Shown here: positions 7,738 through 15,701 of the stretch, in pieces
Layout: each line of letters opens with the position of its first letter
Position numbering within the stretch: position 1 is the stretch's first letter
Made by a program: the position numbers and the translations under genes
NCBI GenBank assembly: GCA_937775205.1
Contig: CALKBX010000013.1
Location: 79,648-143,647 of the forward strand
Length of the DNA: 64,000 nt
Direction: 5' to 3'
Origin: an uncultured Verrucomicrobiae bacterium
Lineage (GTDB): Bacteria; Verrucomicrobiota; Verrucomicrobiia; Limisphaerales; UBA1100
The notes under the pieces: model-generated
The model's database searches: none
Seen by the model: the letters and a program-made list of their open reading frames with translations, nothing else
Told to the model about the DNA's origin: nothing

Positions 7738-8289
7738 GTGCAAATTGCTTTTAAGGAATGGGGCATCGTGGTCGAGGCGCTGGGGCGTGGAGGGCAGATT
7801 GTGGTTTTGCGGAAGGGCGGGATTGCCGAAGGGCAGGGCGGGTTTCGGGCGGAGCAGGAACGGTTTTGGCTTTTTCCCACGCGGTTTCATCAACAGGCTG
7901 AAGGGGTGGTGGAGGAAGCGCGCGCGGGGTTTGAGGATTACGAGTGGCCGTCGAATGATTTGCTGCGGATTGAGTTTTGCGCGGAGGTGATTGAGGCGTG
8001 CCGGTTGGATTCGCTCGCGCAGGCGCAGCGGCTGGTGGGGCAACACATTTGGCGCGAGGAAATTATCGCCGAGCGGTTTGATTGGGGACGCGACGCGGGC
8101 ATTTACGCGATGGCGCTGCGGGTGCGGCGCTTGGCCGCGCCTGTGGTGTTGCCGATGCTGGAAAGCTATGGCGGCTGCAAATCGTGGGTGGAGCTGGAGC
8201 CGCGGATGGAGTTTGCGGGCGCGGAACCGGTTTTGGCAAAGGATGTATTTGCGGAAAAGCTGGCGGCATTTCGGGAGGCGTTGGCTTGA
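7738..8289 (+). CDS. DUF1802 family protein
   Basis: About 183 residues. The N-terminal part (AFKEWGIVVEALGRGGQIVVLRKGGI, then RFWLFPTRFHQQ) is the signature of DUF1802, a cyanobacterial and verrucomicrobial family of unknown function. The GTG at 7738 is chosen because the family begins about here and a promoter-like pair ends six bases upstream; an in-frame ATG at 7669 would add 23 residues. The TGA stop overlaps the TTG start of maf. No biochemical role can be assigned. Confidence 0.75.
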   Translation: MQIAFKEWGIVVEALGRGGQIVVLRKGGIAEGQGGFRAEQERFWLFPTRFHQQAEGVVEEARAGFEDYEWPSNDLLRIEFCAEVIEACRLDSLAQAQRLVGQHIWREEIIAERFDWGRDAGIYAMALRVRRLAAPVVLPMLESYGGCKSWVELEPRMEFAGAEPVLAKDVFAEKLAAFREALA

Positions 8290-8870
8290 AGATTATTCTG
8301 GCATCGCAATCGCCGCGTCGGCAGGAGTTGCTGCGGCAAATGGGCGTGCGTTTTCGCGTGGTGACGGCTGACGTGACGGAGGAACACGGCACTGGCCGCG
8401 CGGCTCGTGCAATTTGCAAACGGAACGCCTTGGCCAAAGCGGCGGCGGTGGCCCAAAAGTTTCCAAAGCAAACTGTGCTCGGCGCGGATACACTCGTGCA
8501 TTTGGAAGATGAATTGCTTGGCAAACCGGCGAGCCTTGCGGAGGCGCGGCGGATGCTCGGGCGGTTGAGCGGACGGACGCATCACGTGACCACCGCCTGC
8601 GCGTTGATATGCGGCGGGCGGCAAAAAGTTTTTTCCGTGACCACTCGCGTGACGTTCCGAGAGTTGTCGCTCTCGCAAATCAACGCCTATCTGCGCGCCG
8701 TGCCGGTGTTGGACAAGGCGGGCGCGTATGCGGTGCAACTCAAGGGAGAGTGGATTGTGGAGGCACTGCACGGCTCGTTCACCAACGTGGTGGGGCTGCC
8801 GGTGGAGCGATTGGGGCGCGAATTAGCGAAATGGTCGGCGCGGTTTGACACTCCCGCGGGCCGTCCGTAG
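8286..8870 (+). CDS. maf: Maf-like nucleoside triphosphate pyrophosphatase
   Basis: A 194-residue protein. It starts KIILASQSPRRQELL (Maf signature S-x-SPRR-x-ELL) and has the catalytic LGADTLVHLED block near residue 63. Maf proteins hydrolyse non-canonical or canonical NTPs to NMP and pyrophosphate and limit misincorporation. The TTG at 8286 overlaps the DUF1802 stop (TTGA) and gives the conserved N-terminus directly. Its own stop codon lies inside the -10 element of the serA promoter. Confidence 0.9.
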   Translation: MKIILASQSPRRQELLRQMGVRFRVVTADVTEEHGTGRAARAICKRNALAKAAAVAQKFPKQTVLGADTLVHLEDELLGKPASLAEARRMLGRLSGRTHHVTTACALICGGRQKVFSVTTRVTFRELSLSQINAYLRAVPVLDKAGAYAVQLKGEWIVEALHGSFTNVVGLPVERLGRELAKWSARFDTPAGRP

Positions 8871-8873
8871 ACT
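8845..8873 (+). promoter_or_regulatory. serA promoter, overlapping the maf stop codon
   Basis: A perfect TTGACA (8845-8850), a 17-base spacer and TAGACT (8868-8873). The TAG stop of maf is the first half of the -10 box. Nine bases separate the -10 box from the serA ATG and there is no Shine-Dalgarno sequence, so the mRNA would have almost no leader. Confidence 0.75.
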
Positions 8874-8882
8874 GCGCCGCCG

Positions 8883-10454
8883 ATGCGAGTACTTGTTTGC
8901 GATAATGTTTCCTCGAAGGGCGTGGCCTGTCTTGAGGCCGCGCCGGAGTTGGATGTGGTGGTGGTGAACGGCGGGTTGACCGATGAATTGCTGGCGGACG
9001 CCGAAGCGATCATCGTGCGGTCGGCCACCAAAGTGACGCCGGAAGTCATGGCCAAGGCGCCCAAGCTGCGCGTGGTGGGCCGGGCCGGGGTGGGGGTGGA
9101 CAACGTGGCTGTGGATCACGCCACCAGCCAAGGCATCGTGGTGATGAACACGCCCAGCGGCAACACCATCTCCACTGCCGAGCTGACGTTTTCGATGATG
9201 ATGGCGCTGGCGCGCAAAATCCCACAGGCCCACATGTCCATGAAAGGCGGCGAGTGGAACCGCAAAGCTTTCGCCGGCACGGAGTTGAGCGGCAAAGTGC
9301 TGGGCATCTGCGGCATGGGCCGCATCGGCACGCAAGTGGCTCGGCGGGCGATTGCTTTTGGAATGCGCGTGTTGGCGTACGATCCATTTTTGTCCTTGAG
9401 CAAAGCGCGCGAGTTACAGGTGGAATTGCTGGAGCAGGAAGAACTTTTCGCGCGGTCGGATTTTATCACGGTGCACATGCCGCTCACCGATCAAACGCGC
9501 GACATGATCAACGCCGAAACGCTCGCGGGCATGAAGGACGGCGTGTACCTCATCAACTGCGCCCGAGGCGGTATCATAAACGAAACTGACCTCGTGGCCG
9601 CCGTGCAAAGTGGCAAGGTGGCTGGCGCGGCGATGGATGTTTATGAAATCGAACCGTGCCCGGCGGATTCCCCGTTGCGGGAATTGCCGGAAGTGATCAT
9701 GACCCCGCACCTCGGTGCAAGCACCAAGGAAGCGCAGGAAAGCGTGGGCATCGAGGTGGCCGAGGCCATCATTGATTACCTCGTCACCGGCACCATTCGC
9801 AACGCAGTGAACATGCCCAGCCTCGACGCCAAAACCTACGAGGCCGTAAAGCCCTACATTTTATTGGGCGAAAAACTCGGTCGCCTCGTTGCCCAACTCG
9901 CGCCGCAACGCAACGATCATGTGAAAATTTCATACGGCGGCAAGGCGGCGGAAGTGCCGGCGGATCCCGTGACGCGCTGCGTGCTCAAGGGCTTTCTCGA
10001 ACAAGCCGGCGGCGCGGAGGTCAACCAAGTGAACGTGCGCGCGTTGGCCAGTTCGCTGGGCATTCAGGTGGAGGAAGTAAAAGCGCACGAGGGGCCGGAC
10101 TACGCCGAGTGGATGCATTTCGAGGCGCGATCGGGTGACACCAAGGTTTCCGCGGGCGGCACGTTTTTTGGCAACCAACCCCGAATCGTGCGTCTTAATG
10201 GCCGTAATGTGGAGTGCGTGCCCGAGGGCGTGCTTTTCATCATGAATAATAAAGACAAACCGGGCATGGTGGGGTATATTGGATCGCTGATGGCCGAGCA
10301 CGAGGTGAACATCGCGAGCATGAGCCTAAACCGCGACGAGGAAGGCGGTGAGGCACTCACCCTGCTCAACCTCGACCATGCGCCTCCCGCGGCGTTGCTG
10401 GAAAAAGTGGCGGCGGATCCGGACATCTCAAACGCAAAAGTGGTTATACTATAA
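8883..10454 (+). CDS. serA: D-3-phosphoglycerate dehydrogenase
   Basis: A 523-residue, full-length type I SerA, the first enzyme of serine synthesis (3-phosphoglycerate plus NAD+). Order: N-terminal substrate-binding domain with VRSATKVT and VGRAGVGVDNV; Rossmann motif GICGMGRIGTQVA near residue 147; the NCARGGIINE catalytic Arg block; the His of MTPHLGAST; then an allosteric intervening domain and a C-terminal ACT domain (NKDKPGMVGYIGSLM) that would bind serine. It is read from its own near-leaderless promoter. A peptidyl-prolyl isomerase gene follows 10 bases later. Confidence 0.95.
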   Translation: MRVLVCDNVSSKGVACLEAAPELDVVVVNGGLTDELLADAEAIIVRSATKVTPEVMAKAPKLRVVGRAGVGVDNVAVDHATSQGIVVMNTPSGNTISTAELTFSMMMALARKIPQAHMSMKGGEWNRKAFAGTELSGKVLGICGMGRIGTQVARRAIAFGMRVLAYDPFLSLSKARELQVELLEQEELFARSDFITVHMPLTDQTRDMINAETLAGMKDGVYLINCARGGIINETDLVAAVQSGKVAGAAMDVYEIEPCPADSPLRELPEVIMTPHLGASTKEAQESVGIEVAEAIIDYLVTGTIRNAVNMPSLDAKTYEAVKPYILLGEKLGRLVAQLAPQRNDHVKISYGGKAAEVPADPVTRCVLKGFLEQAGGAEVNQVNVRALASSLGIQVEEVKAHEGPDYAEWMHFEARSGDTKVSAGGTFFGNQPRIVRLNGRNVECVPEGVLFIMNNKDKPGMVGYIGSLMAEHEVNIASMSLNRDEEGGEALTLLNLDHAPPAALLEKVAADPDISNAKVVIL

Positions 10455-10464
10455 AGGAGACATT

Positions 10465-11460
10465 ATGAAACATTGGCACGGAAATGTTTTGGCGCTCGGT
10501 CTGCTGGCCGGCATGGGCTTGTCGGCGGCAGTGCCCACCGGCCGCATCGTGGCCACGGGCGTGGGCGTGGCCGTTCACGAGTCGGAGCTGGACGCAGCCT
10601 ATCGGCGCTATGTGATGACGCAGGCAACCTTGGGCGTCAATGTTTCGCCCCTTATTGAAAAGACAATTCAAAAACAACTGCTCAACGATTTGATCATGCA
10701 ACGTCTGCTGGGTCGGCGCGCGCAAGCGGGGGATCGCGCTAAGTCTGAGGTGGAAGCGGGGAAAAAATTTAATGAATTGAAAAGCACGTTTCTCACGGAT
10801 GATGCGTTCCACCTTCACTTGGAATCCAATGGAATGAGTTCGCCTGATTTTCTCAAGCAATTGCGAGTGGAACTGCTGGCCGACACGGTGGCACGACGCG
10901 AACTGCAATCGAAGGTGCAGGCCAAGGAAAGCGAGTTGCTCAAATTTTACAATGACCGCAACGCCAAAGGCCAATGGAATGTGCCCGAACAGGCAAGGGT
11001 GGCGGAGGTGTTTATTTCGTTGGTGAATCCCGCCACAAATCTTCGGCTGAATCCTGATGCCCGTGCGAAGAAGCAAGCCACCGCCACCAAGGTGTTTGGC
11101 AAAGCGTCAGTGGGAATTGATTTTAAGCAATTAGTTAAGGAGTTTTCTGAGAACCCGCTCACCAAGCAAACGGACGGCGAATTTCTGCTGCTGGCGGGGC
11201 AGGGGGAGGCGAAAGTGGAGAAAGCGGTGTTCGCCCTGAAGGTGAATCAGGTTTCCCAGCCGCTGGAATCAAAGGTGGGCTTTCACATCGTGAAAATGCT
11301 CGAACACAAGGCAGCGCGAAAGAAGGGTTTTGCCGAAGTGCGAACCGACATCCGCGAACATCTTCAAGCTAAGGCTTACGGCAAAGCGTTGCCGGATTAT
11401 TTTAAGCGGTTGAAAAAGGAAAGCGGAGTGCGAATCTTGGTGACCGAATTGGCCGACTAG
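10465..11460 (+). CDS. SurA-like peptidyl-prolyl isomerase, exported
   Basis: A 331-residue protein. The Shine-Dalgarno AAGGAG (10453-10458) supports the ATG at 10465. A signal peptide (LALGLLAGMGLSAAV) covers residues ~8-23. A SurA-type N-terminal helical region follows (residues ~30-160), then a parvulin domain ending with the typical SKVGFHIVKMLEH block (residues ~270-290). Role by family: folding of outer-membrane proteins in the periplasm. It may share a transcript with serA. The last four bases overlap the convergent DUF1844 gene. Confidence 0.85.
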   Translation: MKHWHGNVLALGLLAGMGLSAAVPTGRIVATGVGVAVHESELDAAYRRYVMTQATLGVNVSPLIEKTIQKQLLNDLIMQRLLGRRAQAGDRAKSEVEAGKKFNELKSTFLTDDAFHLHLESNGMSSPDFLKQLRVELLADTVARRELQSKVQAKESELLKFYNDRNAKGQWNVPEQARVAEVFISLVNPATNLRLNPDARAKKQATATKVFGKASVGIDFKQLVKEFSENPLTKQTDGEFLLLAGQGEAKVEKAVFALKVNQVSQPLESKVGFHIVKMLEHKAARKKGFAEVRTDIREHLQAKAYGKALPDYFKRLKKESGVRILVTELAD

Positions 11461-11918
11461 GAATATTTTTTCACAAACCGTTTGCGGCTGCCTTCTTCTT
11501 CCTCCTCGTCGGCATCTTCCTTGTCGGTCTTTTTATCCTTATCGACAGATTCAGCGGGTTGCGCCTCCGCGTCGGCCTCGGTGGCAGGCTCATCCTCGAT
11601 GGCTTCCTCGGGCGTCTTGCCCGCGGCGGTCACATACGCCATCCGTAAATCCTGCAGGCTGCGTTTCACCATTTGCTGTTCCTCGAGGCTCAGCTTCGCG
11701 GCGTTTTTTTCCACTAGCTCCAGCTGCTGAATCACCAGCTGCACGCGCACCAAATCCATCACCGGCTCTCCCGTGGCCGGCGCTTTTACTTTGCCTAGTA
11801 AATACGCGGCGGACTGCACCATGTTCATCAGGCACTCCATAAAAATGGCGGCGGCAATTTCGTCGGCCGTCTCGGGCCCGCGTTGGGGAGGAAGTTCCAT
11901 GTTGTCCATGCGCGCCAT
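11457..11918 (-). CDS. DUF1844 family protein
   Basis: A 153-residue protein. Residues ~18-97 match the DUF1844 pattern: an N-terminal helix with FMECLMNMVQSAAYLLG, then LVRVQLVIQQLELVEKN and a final LQDLRMAYV. The rest is a low-complexity acidic tail rich in Glu, Asp and Ala ending in a basic RKRFVKKYS. The function is unknown. It is transcribed toward the isomerase gene and overlaps its stop by four bases. The ATG GCG CGC start is one of several nearby Met codons. Confidence 0.75.
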   Translation of the reverse strand: MARMDNMELPPQRGPETADEIAAAIFMECLMNMVQSAAYLLGKVKAPATGEPVMDLVRVQLVIQQLELVEKNAAKLSLEEQQMVKRSLQDLRMAYVTAAGKTPEEAIEDEPATEADAEAQPAESVDKDKKTDKEDADEEEEEGSRKRFVKKYS

Positions 11919-12033
11919 CCTGCGCCCAGACGCTCTCCGAGGCCATCAAAAAATGCGATCCACCGTCCCTCGGGCAGGACAAGACTGTTCACAACCGGAG
12001 TAAATCCTGTTAACACTTTTTAATGACTCTCCC

Positions 12034-12062
12034 TTGTCACATGGCAAAACCCCTCCCACACT
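12034..12062 (+). promoter_or_regulatory. Candidate promoter of coiled-coil protein gene
   Basis: TTGTCA (12034-12039), a 17-base spacer and CACACT (12057-12062). Nine bases then lead to the ATG at 12072, with no Shine-Dalgarno sequence. Confidence 0.45.
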
Positions 12063-12071
12063 CCGCCCACC

Positions 12072-13142
12072 ATGAAGGACACAAAAACAATCGCCATCGT
12101 AGTACTGGTGGCCATCACGACGGGCCTCGGCATTTTTTCCGCCGTCAACTACAACAACCTCGACGGCAAGCTTGGTGCGCGCGACAAGGAATTCCAGAAA
12201 GTGCAGACCGAGCGCGACACCACGCGCATGGAGCTCAAGGCGACGACCCAGAACGTCGCCAGCCTCAAGGGCCAACTCGACACCACTTCGCAGGAGCTGA
12301 CCACCGTGAAGCAGGAGAAGACCGATTTGGCGATCGTCCAGACAGACTTGGCCACCGCCAAAACTGCTTTGGAAACCGAGAACACAACGCTCAAGCAGGA
12401 GCGCAATGGCTTGCAACTCAAGCACAGCACCGAGATGGGTTTGGTGGAAGAAAAATTGCTGACGACGCAAACTCAGCTGGACGCCAAGGCCAGCGAGTTG
12501 GTCACCACCACCACCGCTTTGGCCGGTGCCAAAACCAACGCCGAAACCGCCGAAGCTAAGGTCACGGAATTGACCGCCAAGATGGATGATTTCAACGTGC
12601 AAAAGGGCGCGCTGCAAACACAAATCTCCGGCTTGAACAACAAGATTACCGAGACCACTACCAAGCTGGAATCCGCCGAGGGCGACCGCGTGTTTCTATT
12701 GCGCGAGCTAAACCGGTTGGAGGATGAGAAAGCCAAGTTGGTTGAACGCATGAACAACGTCGATTTTTTGGCGGAACAGTTGAAGACCATCAAATCGCGC
12801 ATCGCCGAGGCACGCCGCCGCAGATGGCGCGAACTGGGCGTGGGCCCCAACGGCGGCAAGCACGCCGCGCGCGGCACTTATAACCCCCGCAACGCCGCCC
12901 AACTGGCCGCCGCCAAAAAGGCCGAGCCCGCCAATACCAAAAAAGCCCACTACGAGCTGACCGACGGCGACCTTTACATTGATGGCAAACTCGTGAAACC
13001 TGAGCCGGTGAAACAACCCGAACCCACCACGGCAACCCCCGAGGCGGCACCGGAAACATCCGAAGCTCCTGCTGTCCCCGAGGCAGCGCCGGTTGTGCCC
13101 GTCCCTGCCGCGCCCGAGGCGCCGGTTGACGAGAACAAGTGA
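12072..13142 (+). CDS. Membrane-anchored coiled-coil protein, function unknown
   Basis: A 356-residue protein. One N-terminal hydrophobic helix (IAIVVLVAITTGLGIFSAV, residues ~6-25) is followed by a long heptad-like coiled coil (residues ~30-250, rich in Lys, Glu, Thr and Leu). A short basic segment (EARRRRWREL, ~255) and a Pro/Ala/Glu-rich tail (~315-356) complete it. This resembles envelope spacer or scaffold proteins, with the coil most likely periplasmic. No enzymatic motif is seen. The stop overlaps the GTG start of moaA (GTGA). Confidence 0.7.
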   Translation: MKDTKTIAIVVLVAITTGLGIFSAVNYNNLDGKLGARDKEFQKVQTERDTTRMELKATTQNVASLKGQLDTTSQELTTVKQEKTDLAIVQTDLATAKTALETENTTLKQERNGLQLKHSTEMGLVEEKLLTTQTQLDAKASELVTTTTALAGAKTNAETAEAKVTELTAKMDDFNVQKGALQTQISGLNNKITETTTKLESAEGDRVFLLRELNRLEDEKAKLVERMNNVDFLAEQLKTIKSRIAEARRRRWRELGVGPNGGKHAARGTYNPRNAAQLAAAKKAEPANTKKAHYELTDGDLYIDGKLVKPEPVKQPEPTTATPEAAPETSEAPAVPEAAPVVPVPAAPEAPVDENK

Positions 13143-14191
13143 GCGAATCCAACGAATTGATCGATGGTCTGGGCCGCCACATGCGCGACCTGCGCATTAG
13201 CATCACCGACCGCTGCAATTTCCGCTGCCTCTATTGTCTTCCCGAGACCGAAGAGGCAGCGAATTTTTATCGCCGCAAATCATCCGACGCGCCGCAGCCC
13301 ATCCGCCACGAGTGGAAGCCCCGCTCCCACTTTCTCACTTACGAAGAAATCACCCGCGTCGCCCGCATCGCCACCGGGCTGGGCATCACCAAACTCCGCC
13401 TCACCGGCGGCGAACCCCTTCTACGCCGCGCCGTGCCAGAGCTCGTCCGCCAACTCTCCGAACTGGAAGGACTCGACGACCTCGCCCTCACCACCAATGG
13501 ATTTCATTTTACCCAACACGCCGAAGCCCTGCGCGCCGCCGGTTTGCGCCGCGTGACCTTCAGCCTCGATTCGCTCGACCGCGATAATTTCAAAAAACTC
13601 ACCGGCCGCGATGGCCTCGGCGAACTGCTCGCCGCCATTTCCCGCGCGCGGGAATTGGGCTTCGCGCCCATCAAGATCAACGCCGTCATCATTCGCGACC
13701 TCAACGATCACGAAATCGAAGCGCTCGCCCAATTCGCGCGCGACGAGGCGCTCACGATGCGCTTCATCGAATTCATGCCGCTCGATTCCGGCCGCGCGTG
13801 GCAGCGCGAGCACGTCGTCACAGGCCGCGAAATCCGCGAACGCCTCCAAGCCGCATTCGATCTTGAACCCGCCGGAATGGAACACGTCGCCGCCACCGCC
13901 ACCCGCTGGCGCTTCAAAGATGGCGCGGGCGAGATCGGCCTCATCACCCCCGTCAGCGAACCCTTCTGCGCCCAATGCAACCGCCTCCGCCTCACCGCCG
14001 ACGGCAAAATCCGCACCTGCCTTTTCAGCCTTCACGATCACGACCTCAAACCCCTCCTCCGCGGCAAAGCCACCGACGCCGACATCGTCGAATGGCTCCA
14101 AGCCATCGTCCTAAAAAAAGAACCCCGCCACCACATCGGCGAAACCGACTTCGAACAACCCGCCCGCACCATGAGCGCCATCGGTGGGTAA
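13139..14191 (+). CDS. moaA: GTP 3',8-cyclase (molybdenum cofactor synthesis)
   Basis: A 350-residue radical SAM enzyme. The SAM-binding cluster is Cys26-x3-Cys30-x2-Cys33 (DRCNFRCLYC), and the C-terminal second cluster lies in FCAQCNRLRLTADGKIRTC. The LRLTGGEPLLR block is also present. It performs the first step of molybdopterin synthesis. Length is near usual (~330), with a short Lys/Arg-rich insert after the first cluster. It ends in SAIGG; a C-terminal Gly-Gly is required in MoaA. GTG start, overlapping the upstream stop. No other moa genes are nearby. Confidence 0.93.
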   Translation: MSESNELIDGLGRHMRDLRISITDRCNFRCLYCLPETEEAANFYRRKSSDAPQPIRHEWKPRSHFLTYEEITRVARIATGLGITKLRLTGGEPLLRRAVPELVRQLSELEGLDDLALTTNGFHFTQHAEALRAAGLRRVTFSLDSLDRDNFKKLTGRDGLGELLAAISRARELGFAPIKINAVIIRDLNDHEIEALAQFARDEALTMRFIEFMPLDSGRAWQREHVVTGREIRERLQAAFDLEPAGMEHVAATATRWRFKDGAGEIGLITPVSEPFCAQCNRLRLTADGKIRTCLFSLHDHDLKPLLRGKATDADIVEWLQAIVLKKEPRHHIGETDFEQPARTMSAIGG

Positions 14192-14193
14192 GC

Positions 14194-14222
14194 TTGCCGA
14201 GGCGTCTTCTTTTCTTTATTAT
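14194..14222 (+). promoter_or_regulatory. metF promoter, near-leaderless
   Basis: TTGCCG (14194-14199), a 17-base spacer and TATTAT (14217-14222) lie in the short moaA-metF gap. Seven bases separate the -10 box from the ATG at 14230, with no Shine-Dalgarno sequence. Confidence 0.65.
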
Positions 14223-14229
14223 CCCGCCG

Positions 14230-15120
14230 ATGCGTTTTATTCGTGATGTTCTCCGTGAGTCTGCGGAGGTGGGTCGACCTGTTGTCTCTTGTGAGTTTTT
14301 TCCCGCGAAAACTCCTGCGGGCGAAGCGACTTTGCTTGGAAAGATTGCGCCGCGATTGAAGGCGATTGATCCGGCGTTTTTTTCTGTGACTTATGGGGCG
14401 GGCGGAAGTACTCGGGACAAGACGCTCGACATCGTAGAAACTTTGCAGCGCGATCAGGGAGTGCCCACGATGGCGCATCTTACTTGCGTGGGATCCGCTC
14501 GCGATGATATCAGCGGGTTTCTCGATGAAGCACATCGGCGTGGCGTACGCAATGTTCTCGCGCTGCGCGGTGACCCACCGCCGGGGCAGGAAAATTTTGT
14601 GAAGCCGGAAGGAGGCTTTGAGTATTCGCACGAGCTGGTGAGCCACGTGCAGTCGCGCGACCAATTCAGCATCGGCGTGGCCGGTTTTCCTGAGGGGCAT
14701 ATTGCGTGCACGGAAGGGCGCGAGGTGGATTGGCAACGGCTGCAGGCGAAGGTGGATAGCGGCGCGGATTTTGTGATCACTCAGCTCTTTTTTGATAACG
14801 CGGATTTTTATGCCTTCCGGGATTTTCTGCGCGCGCGTGGGGTGACGCAGCCGATTTTGGCGGGGATAATCCCCATTTTGAGTGGCGGTCAAATCCAGCG
14901 GTTTACCGATATGTGCGGCTCAAAGCTTACGCCGGAGATCACGGACACACTTGCGAAGCTGGGCGATGATGATGAGGCGGTGGCGGAGTTTGGCGTTGAT
15001 TACGCCACGCGCCAGTGCGCCGATCTCATTGCTAATGGCGTGGAGGGGCTGCATTTTTATACGCTCAATAAATCGCGCGCCACCGTTCAAATTGTGCGGA
15101 ATCTCGACCTCGCCTCATGA
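14230..15120 (+). CDS. metF: Methylenetetrahydrofolate reductase
   Basis: A 296-residue TIM-barrel flavoprotein of the usual MetF length, making 5-methyl-THF for methionine synthesis. Visible motifs are the N-terminal CEFFPAKTPAGE (catalytic Glu), SVTYGAGGSTRDKT, HLTCVGS, the LALRGDPPPGQ block, and FVITQLFFDNADFY. The ATG at 14230 fits the family N-terminus and lies seven bases after a good -10 box. It forms a tightly overlapped operon with coaE and glgB (ATGA at each junction), a grouping with no obvious shared pathway. Confidence 0.94.
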   Translation: MRFIRDVLRESAEVGRPVVSCEFFPAKTPAGEATLLGKIAPRLKAIDPAFFSVTYGAGGSTRDKTLDIVETLQRDQGVPTMAHLTCVGSARDDISGFLDEAHRRGVRNVLALRGDPPPGQENFVKPEGGFEYSHELVSHVQSRDQFSIGVAGFPEGHIACTEGREVDWQRLQAKVDSGADFVITQLFFDNADFYAFRDFLRARGVTQPILAGIIPILSGGQIQRFTDMCGSKLTPEITDTLAKLGDDDEAVAEFGVDYATRQCADLIANGVEGLHFYTLNKSRATVQIVRNLDLAS

Positions 15121-15701
15121 GCACGCGCGTCATCGGCATCACTGGCGGGGTGGGTATGGGCAAGTCCACCGCCGCCAAGCTGCTCCGAGAGCAGGGTGTG
15201 CCGGTGCTGGATTCCGATGATCTCTCGCGCGAAGTGGTCGCGGTTGGCGAGCCGGCGTTGGCGGAGATTGGTGAAATTTTTGGCGCGGATTTTTTGGACA
15301 ACGGAAAACTCGATCGCGCGAAAATGGCCGCGCACATTTTTGGCAATGACGCCGAGCGCAAGAAGCTTGAGGCCATCATTCATCCCCGCGTGCGGGAACG
15401 TTGGCTGGCGCAAATGGAAACGTGGCGGGCGGATGACGTGCCGCTGGGAGTGGTGGTGATCCCGCTGTTGTTCGAGGTGGGGGCGGAAGCGGAATTTGAT
15501 TTTATCATTTGCGTGGCCTGCACCGGCAACACCCAGCGCGAACGCTTGCGCGGGCGGGGTTGGGACGATGCCCAAATCGCCGGGCGCATCGCGGCGCAAA
15601 TGGAGGTGACCAAAAAAATCGAGCGCGCCGATCAGGTCTTGTGGACTGAAGGCGACGTAAGCCTTTTGCGCGAGCAACTCCAATCCATTCTATCGGGATG
15701 A
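15117..15701 (+). CDS. coaE: Dephospho-CoA kinase
   Basis: A 194-residue P-loop kinase for the last step of CoA synthesis. It has GITGGVGMGKSTAAKLL at residues 7-23 (Walker A), LDSDDLSREVV, and the HPRVRERW block followed by VIPLLFEVG. Length is typical. Start and stop overlap metF and glgB by four bases each, so all three are probably translated from one mRNA. Confidence 0.93.
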   Translation: MSTRVIGITGGVGMGKSTAAKLLREQGVPVLDSDDLSREVVAVGEPALAEIGEIFGADFLDNGKLDRAKMAAHIFGNDAERKKLEAIIHPRVRERWLAQMETWRADDVPLGVVVIPLLFEVGAEAEFDFIICVACTGNTQRERLRGRGWDDAQIAGRIAAQMEVTKKIERADQVLWTEGDVSLLREQLQSILSG

